This document shows positions 52,501 through 54,083 of a stretch of DNA of 64,000 nt, one piece after another. The notes below the pieces were generated by a model. That model saw only the letters and a list, made by a program, of their open reading frames with translations. It made no database searches and was not told the origin of the DNA. Source of the stretch: Atrina japonica (taxonomy: Eukaryota > Mollusca > Bivalvia > Pterioida > Pinnidae); contig BROG01000238.1 in NCBI GenBank assembly GCA_030159075.1, positions 186,001-250,000 of the forward strand, in the 5' to 3' direction. Numbering within the stretch: the first letter of the stretch is position 1; each line of letters starts with the position of its first letter. The position numbers and the translations under genes are program-made.

Positions 52501-53652
52501 AGTATTACAGTGATCATATACATGTATACCCTGATTTTAGAGGTTTTGTTAAATTTTCATATATCAATCATTTTATTATTAATTTAACCACATCATTCAT
52601 GTTTCAGCTGCTAAATGAATGTTTTAATGACTAGCTGTTGACAGTTACCAACAGAGTTAGATCAGCACAATACCATGTATTAGTATCATTCATATATCAA
52701 TCACATCATATAACAAACACATTAATTTATGTATCTATTATATCATTTATATATTAATCAAATAATTTATTTAACAGTCATACTATGTATCAGTTATATC
52801 ATATTTCAGCCGTATCAACCATGTTTTATTTTTCATATATTATATATTTCAACCATATCATTTATATTTCAACCATATCATCTATATTTCAACCATATCA
52901 TTTATATTTCATATCATTTATATTTCAACCATATCATTTATATTTCATATAATCTATATTTCAACCATATCATTTATATTTCATATCATTTATATTTAAA
53001 CCATATCATTTATATTTCATATCATTTATATTTCAACCATATCATTTATATTTCATATAATCTATATTTCAACCATATCATTTATATTTCATATCATTTA
53101 TATTTAAACCATATCATTTATATTTCATATCATTTATATTTCAACCATATCATTTATATTTCATATAATCTATATTTCAACCATATCATTTATATTTCAT
53201 ATCATTTATATTTAAACCATATCATTTATATTTCATATCATTTATATTTAAACCATATCATTTATATTTCATATCATTTATATTTCAACCATATCATTTA
53301 TATTTCAACCATATCATTTATATTTCAACCATATCATCAACCATATCATTTATATTTCAACCATATCATCTGTATAACAATCACATATTTTATGCTTCAT
53401 TTGCTAAATGAGTGCTGTACTACCAAAGTGGACTGTATTGTGGGAACGCTACAAAATCATGTCATTTGTCAGAAAATATTAAAGTCAAAACATATTTGAG
53501 ATTAATTGTGTAAAACATATTTATAATCATACATCCGTAGATTTGCAGATAAAATCTTGCATCAGTGCCAGAAATACAATGAAGTATTGGTGTTAAATTA
53601 ATTTTGCTTCATTCTAGATTCACAGAAATCCAGGACGTATCCGAGGAGGTAG
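1261..53652 (+). CDS. AKAP9: Pericentrin/AKAP9-family centrosomal scaffold, 5'-partial, 24 constitutive exons
   Basis: This is the 3' part of a large centrosome/Golgi scaffold gene. The family anchors the gamma-tubulin ring complex, PKA and other kinases at the pericentriolar material. Coding segments are 1261-1590, 2344-2724, 3606-4982, 6541-6789, 8387-8566, 9400-9682, 11047-11234, 15092-15310, 18604-18768, 20157-20352, 23285-23507, 28078-28225, 32617-32828, 33337-33631, 34581-34790, 35292-35581, 36367-36466, 37892-38074, 38598-38810, 39282-39514, 42149-42231, 42809-43154, 44009-44160 and 53618-53652. All borders are AG/GT, and phases chain to one open frame of about 2,096 codons. About the first 1,800 residues are Glu/Lys/Gln/Leu-rich coiled coil. 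The diagnostic part is the PACT domain in the exons at 39282 and 42149. The window has no initiator exon: the first exon follows an acceptor in phase 0. Invertebrates usually have one pericentrin/AKAP9 gene, so orthology to AKAP9 rather than PCNT rests mainly on the C-terminal tail. No PKA RII-binding helix was identified by eye. Confidence 0.93.
1659..1836. mobile_element. 178-bp MITE with TA target duplication
   Basis: The termini are inverted repeats: CAGTAAAACCTG...TATAG at the left and CTATATACAGGTTTTACTG at the right. The element is flanked by TA at 1657-1658 and 1837-1838. The interior repeats 'TATAAGG.TCACCTG.. TATAAAGGCC' motifs. There is no ORF. The form fits a non-autonomous Tc1/mariner- or pogo-type element. 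Confidence 0.75.
2045..2340 (+). repeat. Degenerate tandem repeat, about 27-bp unit
   Basis: Diverged copies of TTACTTGACCTCTGACATGT follow each other right up to the acceptor of the next exon, so the array supplies the branch-point and pyrimidine-tract region. Confidence 0.6.
2344..2724 (+). CDS. AKAP9: Coding exon 2, coiled coil; donor ambiguous
   Basis: The acceptor is CTACTTGTAG. The frame opens TDDKEEQLQQQKEEM and continues as strong coiled coil. Two in-phase donors exist: GATG|GTGAGT after 2604 (87 codons) and TCAG|GTTAGT after 2724 (127 codons). The extra 40 codons are not coiled coil (EHVMHRISTHDTQRSPVVED). GTGAGT is the better consensus, so the long form may be an alternative isoform. 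Both forms splice to 3606 in phase 0. Confidence 0.8.
2752..2830 (+). repeat. 22-bp tandem repeat, about 3.5 copies
   Basis: The unit AAGAGGTGGTGGTCTTGCAT is repeated just inside the intron, after the distal donor of exon 2. The rest of this intron (2830-3605) shows nothing recognisable. Confidence 0.7.
3606..4982 (+). CDS. AKAP9: Coding exon 3, large coiled-coil exon (459 codons)
   Basis: The acceptor is TCCATTTCTAG and the donor CTACAG|GTAAGA, phase 0 at both ends. This is the largest exon in the window. It is almost pure coiled coil with a few breaks, for example ESEESTPYQYKQADDNDTYE near codon 210 and SSGSQETSESPEK near codon 320. Its size fits the very large coiled-coil exons known in vertebrate AKAP9 and PCNT. 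The 4232-4519 frame on the opposite strand is a shadow of it. Confidence 0.95.
4983..6540 (+). other. AKAP9: Intron without recognised features
   Basis: AT-rich intron of 1.56 kb. The open frame at 5727-6098 has no codon bias or splice support. A short two-copy repeat, TTACCTCTGGGTCAAG, lies at 6105-6150. Confidence 0.6.
6541..6789 (+). CDS. AKAP9: Coding exon 4, coiled coil
   Basis: The acceptor is TCATTTAAAG and the donor GTAGAG|GTACAA (weak), phase 0 at both ends (83 codons). It encodes ERDEAIKEIHTDLSKSKEEI and onward to ALEDMQKQGGWQDSRNSSVE. Read-through hits a stop after about eight codons. No ATG-initiated frame of useful length covers it, so ATG-based ORF calling would miss it. Confidence 0.88.
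7515..8245 (+). repeat. Minisatellite, about 40-bp unit, about 18 copies
   Basis: The unit begins AATATTGTGTATAGGAAACA and ends with a variable GTATGTATCCAAGTAT part. Copies differ mainly by AGAGAG/AGAGTGTG and CCAAG/GCAAG. Because 40 is not divisible by 3 and the minus strand lacks stops, three overlapping minus-strand frames are open; none is a gene. Confidence 0.95.
8387..8566 (+). CDS. AKAP9: Coding exon 5
   Basis: The acceptor is TATAATTACAG and the donor GTCAAT|GTCAGT, phase 0 (60 codons). It encodes RAIPLQLSSSLEDINENLEL, then a coiled-coil stretch (LRQDIRQLQKDLERTNSELS) and SISAKDYVN. Confidence 0.88.
8567..9399 (+). other. AKAP9: Intron without recognised features
   Basis: AT-rich intron. 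No repeat family or exon-like segment was seen. Confidence 0.55.
9400..9682 (+). CDS. AKAP9: Coding exon 6, coiled coil
   Basis: The acceptor is TTGTTTATAG and the donor GGTCAAG|GTAATT. It enters in phase 0 and leaves one base. It encodes KVMELREELGDEHQRHVQEL through to HQQELELLRLRDIGQ; the leftover G joins GT of the next exon as Gly. Confidence 0.92.
9846..10737. mobile_element. 892-bp non-autonomous TIR transposon, pogo/Tigger-like ends
   Basis: The left end is CAGTAGAACTTCGATGAGTC and the right end is its near inverse (GACTCAATGAGGTTCTACTG). TA dinucleotides flank it at 9844-9845 and 10738-10739. Subterminal 'GAGTCGAA' and 'TTTCGAAC' motifs recur in both arms. The interior has no transposase frame. 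A 365-bp degraded relative lies at 28375. Confidence 0.8.
10795..10975 (-). mobile_element. SINE fragment (tail region), minus orientation
   Basis: The plus strand reads GGTGACCAGTTTTTAATGGT, then GGAAGAGACCACCGGC and AAACTTTCTCAC. This is the reverse complement of the tail of the SINE at 30032. The tRNA-like head is missing. Confidence 0.7.
11047..11234 (+). CDS. AKAP9: Coding exon 7
   Basis: The acceptor is AATAATTGTAG and the donor CTACAG|GTATTT. It takes one base from exon 6 and leaves in phase 0. It encodes GSQNTSVLDIAQQLQSEVAM, then EHLDNRLMRSLTQQPDGQD and a Ser/acid stretch ending NVSARLQ. It marks the change from long coiled coil to a conserved pre-C-terminal region. Confidence 0.92.
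11513..14658. mobile_element. 3.15-kb DNA transposon with 28-bp perfect TIRs
   Basis: The left end (11513-11540) begins CAGCCCTTTTCACAAAAAAT and the right end (14631-14658) is its exact inverse over 28 bp. A CTG at 11510-11512 and 14659-14661 may be a 3-bp target duplication. CTTAAGAT and TCTTACGATT palindromic motifs crowd both subterminal regions. A second inverted pair (11657-11673 against 12344-12361, AGACATAGTATCTACGA) sits inside the left third and suggests a nested or rearranged copy. The only coding-like segment is at 11906; the rest to 14500 has none. The superfamily is not assigned. Confidence 0.8.
11906..12097 (+). pseudogene. Remnant first exon of a transposon-encoded protein
   Basis: From ATG 11906 the frame encodes 63 residues: MASKAKTNRGRPVKLTDSAR, then a basic stretch with YNKTKINIGKEHDRWISLKD, stopping at 12095. 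There is an AT-hook-like GRP core near residue 10. The 'KxxINIG...RW..LK..L' pattern resembles N-terminal segments of uncharacterised proteins linked to invertebrate transposons (recalled from memory, not searched). AAT|GTAGGG after LKDRLN could be a donor, making this exon 1 of a lost multi-exon transposase or accessory gene. Confidence 0.45.
15092..15310 (+). CDS. AKAP9: Coding exon 8
   Basis: The acceptor is TTTATTTAG and the donor GATAAG|GTACTG, phase 0 at both ends (73 codons). It encodes MLLNRLHNEGVQMLTMSELQ, then SLQAAWENEKQSLLSAVQSL and HKLRGIDK. Its ATG is internal: the frame continues from exon 7. Confidence 0.93.
15790..15815 (+). repeat. Poly-C tract
   Basis: CCACCCCCCCCCC-type run followed by an A-rich stretch. 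Confidence 0.8.
15972..16007 (+). CDS. AKAP9: Candidate 36-nt cassette microexon
   Basis: The acceptor TTTTTTCTTCGTAG is strong and the donor TAT|GTAAGT is near perfect. The segment is exactly 12 codons, DFWDDFDFQYQY, phase 0, between two phase-0 exons, so inclusion or skipping keeps the frame. Its composition (Asp/aromatic) is unlike the surrounding coiled coil. There is no direct proof of use. Confidence 0.5.
16381..16419 (+). CDS. AKAP9: Candidate 39-nt cassette microexon
   Basis: The acceptor is GTATGTTTTTGCAG and the donor TCA|GTAAAT. The segment is 13 codons, HINGEDFASLVSS, phase 0, in the same intron as the 36-nt candidate. It also keeps the frame between exons 8 and 9. The donor is weaker than that of the 36-nt segment. 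Confidence 0.42.
16832..16870. repeat. C-run/G-run potential hairpin
   Basis: A C-rich tract (CCCCCCACCCCCACCCACCC) is followed by AAAAAA and a run of G, so the two arms could pair. Confidence 0.6.
17005..17800 (+). repeat. Compound minisatellite, 40-bp then about 66-bp units
   Basis: From about 17095 to 17500 the 40-bp unit CAGGTGCAGGTCACACAAAT plus GATGTACCATAGTCACTAAA repeats about ten times, alternating GATG and GTTG variants. From about 17505 a related 66-bp unit (TGTTGCACCATGGTTACAGA...) repeats about four times. Both share CAGGTGCAG and ACCATGGT cores. Open frames on both strands are by-products. Confidence 0.92.
18604..18768 (+). CDS. AKAP9: Coding exon 9
   Basis: The acceptor is AACTTTATAG and the donor AATCAG|GTAAGG, phase 0 at both ends (55 codons). 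It encodes TSDVADWRGELLRTIGYVFA, then KERENLLAELRSHVLSQPN and LEQKIKNQ. It lacks an internal ATG, so ATG-based ORF calling misses it. The 'DWRGELL' start is a conserved-looking non-coil motif. Confidence 0.92.
19080..19960 (+). repeat. Degenerate tandem repeat of GTGGTGATGATAACTAGCA type
   Basis: Many imperfect copies of a roughly 30-bp motif (ATGATAACTAGCAGTGGT) fill most of this intron. It is an old, decayed array. Confidence 0.65.
20157..20352 (+). CDS. AKAP9: Coding exon 10, coiled coil
   Basis: The acceptor is TTTACAATTTCAG and the donor CGACAAA|GTTAGT. It enters in phase 0 and leaves one base. It encodes EAHQKSSLDQIFRADRQSLL, then AEIRDLRAHSNIASMRHQEE and ERQLKRQ. The leftover A joins TT of exon 11 as Ile. 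Confidence 0.92.
21550..21865 (+). repeat. Degenerate tandem repeat, about 50-bp unit
   Basis: About six diverged copies of a GC-richer unit (GTGTCAGGGGCTTTGTAGAC, then ACTCGGGTGCCT). The rest of intron 20353-22430 shows nothing recognisable. Confidence 0.7.
22430..23262 (+). repeat. Minisatellite, 21-bp unit, interrupted by an insertion
   Basis: The unit GATATCATAAATGAGTATGTT, with GATGTT/GATGAT variants, repeats from about 22430 to 22955 and resumes at about 23137-23262. The gap is filled by the MITE at 22961. 21 is divisible by 3, so open frames appear on both strands; they are not genes. The second block stops about 20 bp before the next exon. Confidence 0.93.
22961..23133. mobile_element. 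173-bp MITE inserted in the 21-bp minisatellite
   Basis: The left end is ATACCTACCAACCTCTGACA. The right end, TGGAGGGTTGGCAGGTAT, is its imperfect inverse. It splits an otherwise continuous array. An internal palindrome, TCTCCCCCTCAGC...GCTGAAGGGGAGA, lies at about 22997. No ORF. Confidence 0.75.
23285..23507 (+). CDS. AKAP9: Coding exon 11, coiled coil
   Basis: The acceptor is CAATTATTTCAG and the donor GTGAC|GTAAGT. It takes one base and leaves two. It encodes (I)QLLEYKLQQEKIIQDDLKT, then DRTSELSNQLSREKNNNLDL and EREQSRFVSV(T). Confidence 0.93.
23875..23970 (+). mobile_element. SINE tail fragment (family B)
   Basis: CAGTGCATTGGCATCAGTCT, then ATAGCACAGGTCAAAATTTG and ATGTAAGTGAAATATTCCTT. 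It shares its order of motifs with fragments at 25372, 35650, 38960 and 41316. Confidence 0.6.
24735..25365 (+). repeat. Minisatellite, 26-bp unit, about 23 copies
   Basis: The unit is TAAGATTCTTTATACAGGTA followed by GGGATC. The central copies (24900-25080) are nearly identical, and both edges are diverged, which suggests homogenisation from the centre. Confidence 0.93.
25372..25595 (+). mobile_element. SINE (family B), longest copy
   Basis: It begins CCGGCAGCAGGTCAGATTCC and runs through AAAGAACCCTCACTGCTCAG. The 3' part is GAGTGAAAAATTCTTGAGTG, then GGACGTTTAACAACAATACA. A tail of this type is common in mollusc SINE families (recalled, not searched). There is no clear tRNA box at its 5' end, so it is probably truncated. 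Confidence 0.65.
26284..26345 (+). repeat. (CT)n simple repeat
   Basis: CTCTCTCTCTCTGTCTCTCT-type microsatellite, slightly interrupted. Confidence 0.9.
27265..27545 (+). repeat. Degenerate tandem repeat, about 31-bp unit
   Basis: Imperfect copies of ACCATGGTAACAACTGTTAC and TTATAATAGC. The rest of the intron (25600-28077) shows nothing else recognisable. Confidence 0.6.
28078..28225 (+). CDS. AKAP9: Coding exon 12, coiled coil
   Basis: The acceptor is CCTGATTTATAG and the donor ATTGAG|GTAATA. It takes two bases and leaves in phase 0. It encodes (T)SALEEEKGKCHQISELLER, then RSTCRHLRSELESMKLRAEE and HAEHMIE. It was found by phase matching, since it has no upstream ATG. Confidence 0.92.
28375..28739. 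mobile_element. Degraded 365-bp copy of the pogo/Tigger-like element
   Basis: The left end is CAGTAAAACTTTGATGAGTT and the right end is CATGAGTCGAAGTTCC...GAACTTCTCTAGGTTCTATCG. It matches the ends of the 892-bp element at 9846, with internal loss and decay. Confidence 0.7.
28870..29042. mobile_element. MITE-like element, right half clear
   Basis: Repeated 'GAAAGACCACCTGTCTTG' motifs end in TTTTGACAGGTTCTACTG, followed by TA. The left boundary could not be fixed. Short related elements are at 31125 and 31476. Confidence 0.5.
29767..29838 (+). CDS. AKAP9: Candidate 72-nt cassette exon
   Basis: The acceptor CTTTTCTTTACAG is strong and the donor is GTG|GTAGAA. The 24 codons are open in phase 0, matching exon 12 (ends phase 0) and exon 13 (starts phase 0), so the cassette keeps the frame. 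The peptide runs HLGLLPDVSENSNI, then VDTQLDTESV: acidic/polar, not coiled coil. The donor is only moderate. Directly downstream is a two-copy 72-bp duplication (29858-30003). Confidence 0.45.
29858..30003 (+). repeat. 72-bp tandem duplication
   Basis: Two copies begin ATATTTTCTCAAATGACATC and end ACTTGGCTCAGCAG, differing at only a few bases. Each ends in a pyrimidine tract plus CAG, so the duplication copies an acceptor-like site. Confidence 0.85.
30032..30267 (+). mobile_element. tRNA-derived SINE (family A), intact, with 9-bp TSD
   Basis: The head GGCCTCTGTGGCCAAGTGGT, then TAGGGCGCTGCGCTTTAAAC, has the A-box pattern of a tRNA promoter. A B-box-like AGAGTTCCATTC follows. The tail carries GCCGGTGGTCACTGTCTCTT and TTAGTTTGGCGTAAAACAAC. 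ACTTGCATG occurs directly before (30023-30031) and after (30268-30276) as a target-site duplication. Other copies are at 10795, 36055, 58722 and 59226. Confidence 0.85.
31125..31263. mobile_element. 139-bp MITE
   Basis: It starts CAGTGGAACCTATTACAGAG after TA and ends TCTCAAGACAGGCTCTACTT. Inner 'GGTGGTCTCTCAAAAGAGGTTTTA' resembles the element at 28870. A second copy is at 31476-31620. Confidence 0.6.
31290..31465 (+). repeat. Minisatellite, 32-bp unit, about 5 copies
   Basis: The unit is AACACATGTACATGTGATAA plus TATTCACTCTAG. It lies between the two related MITEs. Confidence 0.85.
31476..31620. mobile_element. Second copy of the 31125-type MITE
   Basis: It starts CAGTGGAACTTTTCTGTGAA after TA and ends CTCTCAAGACAGGTTTCAAT. 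It keeps the same internal order (TGGTCTCTCAAACAG, AGAGGTTTTATTTC). Confidence 0.6.
31622..32180 (+). repeat. Minisatellite, about 32-bp unit, about 17 copies
   Basis: The invariant core TACATTAATACATGTTGGTA plus ATCAC is joined by a variable 4-7 base linker (TGTGGGG, CCTGGGG, TGTAGGG). Only the linker varies, which is unusual for slippage-type arrays. Confidence 0.93.
32617..32828 (+). CDS. AKAP9: Coding exon 13, coiled coil
   Basis: The acceptor has a long T-tract (TTTTTTTTTTTTCAG) and the donor is CAAGG|GTATTG. It enters in phase 0 and leaves two bases. It encodes QLEAELSSERDRRMQSENEE, then NLQQELEFERKSQRSTESEF and ELEKAKSSDLQ(G). Confidence 0.92.
33337..33631 (+). CDS. AKAP9: Coding exon 14, coiled coil
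   Basis: The acceptor is TTTTTCTGATGCAG and the donor ATGCAG|GTAACT. It takes two bases and leaves in phase 0. It encodes ALDRERVLNDKLRQSLDSER, then NTLEREKQRVASQISSLESE and KCRQMKNEIDQMQ. Confidence 0.93.
33655..34300 (+). repeat. Tandem repeat, about 16-bp unit, diverged
   Basis: Repeated GATTGTTCACAGGGG with many one-base changes and indels, starting about 20 bp after the donor of exon 14. Confidence 0.88.
34581..34790 (+). CDS. AKAP9: Coding exon 15, highly charged coiled coil
   Basis: The acceptor is TTTTTCTTATAG and the donor AAAATG|GTATGA, phase 0 at both ends (70 codons). It encodes IQKLDITRHYEHERDQVARL, then KAEREQLRSEVKALKDTRNE and an Arg/Glu/Lys-rich single-helix-like stretch. 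Confidence 0.93.
35292..35581 (+). CDS. AKAP9: Coding exon 16
   Basis: The acceptor is AAAATTTTCAG and the donor AGAAA|GTAAGT. It enters in phase 0 and leaves two bases. It encodes HENELEIQRLTQKILDLEDQ, then a non-coil acidic linker (SNGNYDSPRSDDSDYNDRWN), and resumes with YKTQLESICQSLQFLILQYQ. Confidence 0.93.
35650..35930 (+). mobile_element. SINE-like sequence, tRNA-like head and family-B tail
   Basis: The head ACTCGTGGTGATGTGGTAAA, then GGTCCTGGGTTTGATTCCCT, includes a recognisable B-box-like GGGTTTGATTC. The tail resembles family B (TCCATATCAATGGTCAAAAT, then GGACATAAGAACAACAATCA). Confidence 0.6.
36055..36190 (-). mobile_element. SINE family A fragment, minus orientation
   Basis: The plus strand reads GCCAGTTTTTAATGGTGGAG, then AGGAAGAGACCACCGATGTT and GGCAAACTTTCTCACC: the inverse of the SINE tail at 30032. 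Confidence 0.75.
36367..36466 (+). CDS. AKAP9: Coding exon 17
   Basis: The acceptor is CTTTATTTTCCAG and the donor TCCAGG|GTAAGT. It takes two bases and leaves in phase 0. It encodes (N)PAESVNTRSLEKSLKTLLS, then ELKQTQMPLAFESR. Confidence 0.92.
37205..37875 (+). repeat. Minisatellite, 48-bp unit, about 14 copies
   Basis: The unit begins ATAGAAGTATGATAGAATAA and ends with AACATGTCATATCTAT. Copies are nearly identical except for AGTA/AGAA and TATAT/TACAT. It ends 16 bp before the acceptor of exon 18. 48 is divisible by 3, so two long minus-strand frames are open; they are artefacts. Confidence 0.95.
37892..38074 (+). CDS. AKAP9: Coding exon 18, conserved pre-PACT coiled coil
   Basis: The acceptor is AATTTTTCACCACAG and the donor ACACAG|GTGAAA, phase 0 at both ends (61 codons). 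It encodes TEPNLLSRPDSRTVNERVLH, then HNSELTNFVSRLTEEKMELR and NTLGRLEEEIWRYRQRE. The 'NERVL.HN.ELT..VS.LTEEK..LR' pattern recalls the segment just before PACT in vertebrate AKAP9/PCNT. Confidence 0.95.
38598..38810 (+). CDS. AKAP9: Coding exon 19, pre-PACT
   Basis: The acceptor is TTTTTCTTCATCAG and the donor GATAGG|GTAAGC, phase 0 at both ends (71 codons). It encodes NGELDTSHTSVDNKHLEDRA, then NWAKERLSLQLALNQAESEI and a Ser/Thr linker (SSTPLSNGHTSESDRDR) leading into PACT. Confidence 0.94.
38960..39090 (+). mobile_element. SINE tail fragment (family B)
   Basis: GGTAAAAGAACCCTTGATGC, then CCATAGCACAGGTCAATATC and AAGTGAAAAGTTATTGGCAG, with an A-rich end. Confidence 0.6.
39282..39514 (+). 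CDS. AKAP9: Coding exon 20, PACT domain (first part)
   Basis: The acceptor is TTTTACATTCTCAG and the donor ACCAG|GTAAAG. It enters in phase 0 and leaves two bases. It encodes the core of the Pericentrin-AKAP450 Centrosomal Targeting domain: IQRLYGKYLRADSYRKALIY, then QKKYLLLLLGGFQDCEETTL and a second helix, FTMFRSAARVVIAVTR. These motifs are diagnostic of the family. The domain targets the protein to the centriole wall and pericentriolar material, and calmodulin binding is described for it in vertebrates. Confidence 0.98.
39660..40370 (+). repeat. Minisatellite, about 76-bp unit, about 9 copies
   Basis: The unit begins CATCTCTCTGGAGCTACAGA and ends ATGCCACATGTTAAAT. Copies vary at GAGGAAGC/GAGAAAGC and GAGTAG/GTGTAG. 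It also contains TGGCA/TGCCA pairs that can fold. The intron from 40370 to 41300 shows nothing else clear. Confidence 0.93.
41316..41420 (+). mobile_element. SINE tail fragment (family B)
   Basis: AGGAACCCTTGCTGCATTGG, then GTCCATAGCACCAGTCATTA. Degraded. Confidence 0.5.
41532..41708. mobile_element. Degraded MITE, about 177 bp, related to 1659
   Basis: The left end CAGTCAAGCTTGTATATAAA follows TA, and the right end is CTTTAATGCAAGTATTACTA. Interior AGACCACTC..GGGAACAGGCC and CCTTTATACAGAGGTAGCC repeats match the layout of the element at 1659, which has the same length. Confidence 0.5.
42149..42231 (+). CDS. AKAP9: Coding exon 21, end of PACT domain
   Basis: The acceptor is TTTTCTTCAAACAG and the donor AACCAAG|GTATGT. 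It takes two bases and leaves one. It encodes (R)MKYLVRKWRRATRVGSPVM, then GGTVNLNQ(G). The MKYLVRKWRR segment completes the basic amphipathic helix of PACT. Confidence 0.96.
42809..43154 (+). CDS. AKAP9: Coding exon 22, Ser/Pro-rich linker
   Basis: The acceptor is CTCTTTTTCAG and the donor AGAAG|GTTAGT. It takes one base and leaves two. It encodes about 115 residues of low-complexity sequence rich in Ser, Pro, Gly and Thr (GYTPSSGSFSPPRLPASPRT; SPLPSFYASTLPSFVEPQSQ). It is probably disordered and carries several S/T-P sites typical of proline-directed kinase targets. Confidence 0.93.
43155..44008 (+). other. AKAP9: Intron without recognised features
   Basis: No array or known element was seen. 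The frame of exon 22 stays open for about 30 codons into the intron, but without coding character. Confidence 0.55.
44009..44160 (+). CDS. AKAP9: Coding exon 23, C-terminal helix
   Basis: The acceptor is TTTATTTTTTCAG and the donor GAGAGTG|GTAAGT. It takes two bases and leaves one. It encodes (R)KILSSSSNTPKSATTTPQR, then RVRIAEEPSSLHDDYISRLE and NLQLRLGNMES(G). The 'DYISRLENLQLRLG' end closely resembles the extreme C-terminus of vertebrate AKAP9 (DYITRLEALQRRLG, from memory). This favours an AKAP9-like identity. Confidence 0.94.
44180..46960 (+). repeat. 2.8-kb minisatellite, 34-bp unit, graded decay
   Basis: The unit GTACAAAGTCATGGTTGTAT plus CTAGAAGTATATGT alternates with a GTAGAGGGTAAGGGTT form and a GTACAGGGTAAGGGTT form. 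Copies are nearly perfect to about 45840 and then decay, with unit-length drift, to about 46960. It begins about 20 bp after the donor of exon 23. Many units contain a donor-like GGGTAAGGG. Confidence 0.95.
47328..47347 (+). CDS. AKAP9: Candidate alternative terminal exon A
   Basis: The acceptor is TTACGTTTTGTTTTAG. Joined to exon 23 (one base carried), it reads GEDRDNE then TAA (47345-47347). ATTAAA at 47421 could serve as poly(A) signal. It sits between two minisatellites in non-repetitive DNA. Confidence 0.35.
47457..48408 (+). repeat. Minisatellite, 27-bp unit, 35 copies, higher-order pattern
   Basis: The unit GTCATTATAATCAGAGATAA plus ATACTCT exists in two forms (ACTCT or ACTTT), with one further substitution near 48221. 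Call CTC 'S' and CTT 'F': after the first S, the nine-unit block FFFSSFFSS occurs twice in a row, a 243-bp higher-order duplication. Both strands are open throughout because 27 is divisible by 3; these frames are not genes. Confidence 0.97.
48420..49142 (+). other. AKAP9: Non-repetitive intron stretch
   Basis: AT-rich, with no clear element. It ends in a long pyrimidine tract feeding the acceptor at 49142. Confidence 0.5.
49143..49171 (+). CDS. AKAP9: Candidate alternative terminal exon B (or 8-nt microexon)
   Basis: The acceptor is very strong (TTTTTTTTTTTTCCTCACTACTAG). Joined to exon 23, it reads GDDSVSESSA then TGA (49169-49171), with AATAAA at 49392. A consensus donor, TTCC|GTAAGT, also lies 8 nt in. 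If it is used, an 8-nt microexon would shift the final exon to another frame, ending at TGA 53687-53689. Confidence 0.4.
49392..49397 (+). promoter_or_regulatory. Candidate poly(A) signal for terminal exon B
   Basis: AATAAA about 220 nt after the stop at 49171. Weak on its own in AT-rich DNA. Confidence 0.25.
49915..52435 (+). repeat. 2.5-kb minisatellite, 43-bp unit, about 60 copies
   Basis: The unit GTACCACATGTATGGCCAAG plus CTACACTGTCTGTAAACTGTATT varies at GGCCAAG/TCCCAGA/AGTCCTAG and ATT/ACA. Shortened units lacking CACTG recur. Segments starting at about 50787 and 51801 are near-identical over about 230 bp, a higher-order duplication with a 1,014-bp period. ACTGTAC.GTAC inverted motifs let each unit fold. 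Confidence 0.95.
52700..53385 (+). repeat. AT-rich tandem repeat, ATATCATTTATATTTCA core
   Basis: Repeated CCATATCATTTATATTTCAA and CATATCATTTATATTTCATA, about 17-20 bp units with AACC or deleted variants. A higher-order block of about 120 bp repeats three times. The long open frame on + is an artefact. Confidence 0.9.
53618..53652 (+). CDS. AKAP9: Coding exon 24, presumed main terminal exon
   Basis: The acceptor is TTTTGCTTCATTCTAG. With one base from exon 23 it reads (G)DSQKSRTYPRR then TAG (53650-53652). The short basic end with a final Arg-Arg recalls the ending I remember for vertebrate AKAP9 (after ..LG..xSG, a short tail ending RR). The other two frames of this exon are also open, for 23 and 24 codons, to TGA at 53687 and 53691. 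Confidence 0.65.
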
Positions 53653-54083
53653 TAACCACAGATCCAGATTATCACAGCGACAGCACTGAATGATGAAGAA
53701 CATCTCGTGCCTTTGTGACAAAGACCAAAACAATTCAGCTTCAGAGTTAGCAACAAAGCAAGGGCAACAACTCTATGTTAAGTTTGTTGCATGTATGCAC
53801 ATCATCATTGAAGTACTGGAGATGAGTAAAATGCAATTCATTAAGATATAAAAAAAATATTGAAAAGAGTTCAGCAAATGTGTTGACTAGTCAATCCCTC
53901 GTTAAAAAGGTATAAAAGTGCAGCTAGGTGTGGTTATAAATGTTATTCAATTTACCCATCATTCAATGAACCATTTTACTTCATGGACAAATGCAGAATG
54001 ATGCTGTATTTTGGGAGCAAGTGTATGGGATATCGTTGTAAAACATTTTGTAAAAAGAGAGGGATAGCAAAAAAGGGAATAAA
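53653..54083 (+). promoter_or_regulatory. AKAP9: 3' UTR, minimum extent, with AATAAA at 54078
   Basis: Non-coding sequence after the stop. The first AATAAA is at 54078-54083, and others occur at about 54870 and 55244. The true cleavage site cannot be fixed from sequence. The AT-rich stretch to about 56100 could all be UTR. Confidence 0.4.

Noticed and set aside
52729..53499. 256-residue frame rich in Ile, Tyr and His
   Set aside because: Translation of the AT-rich repeat; no splice signals.
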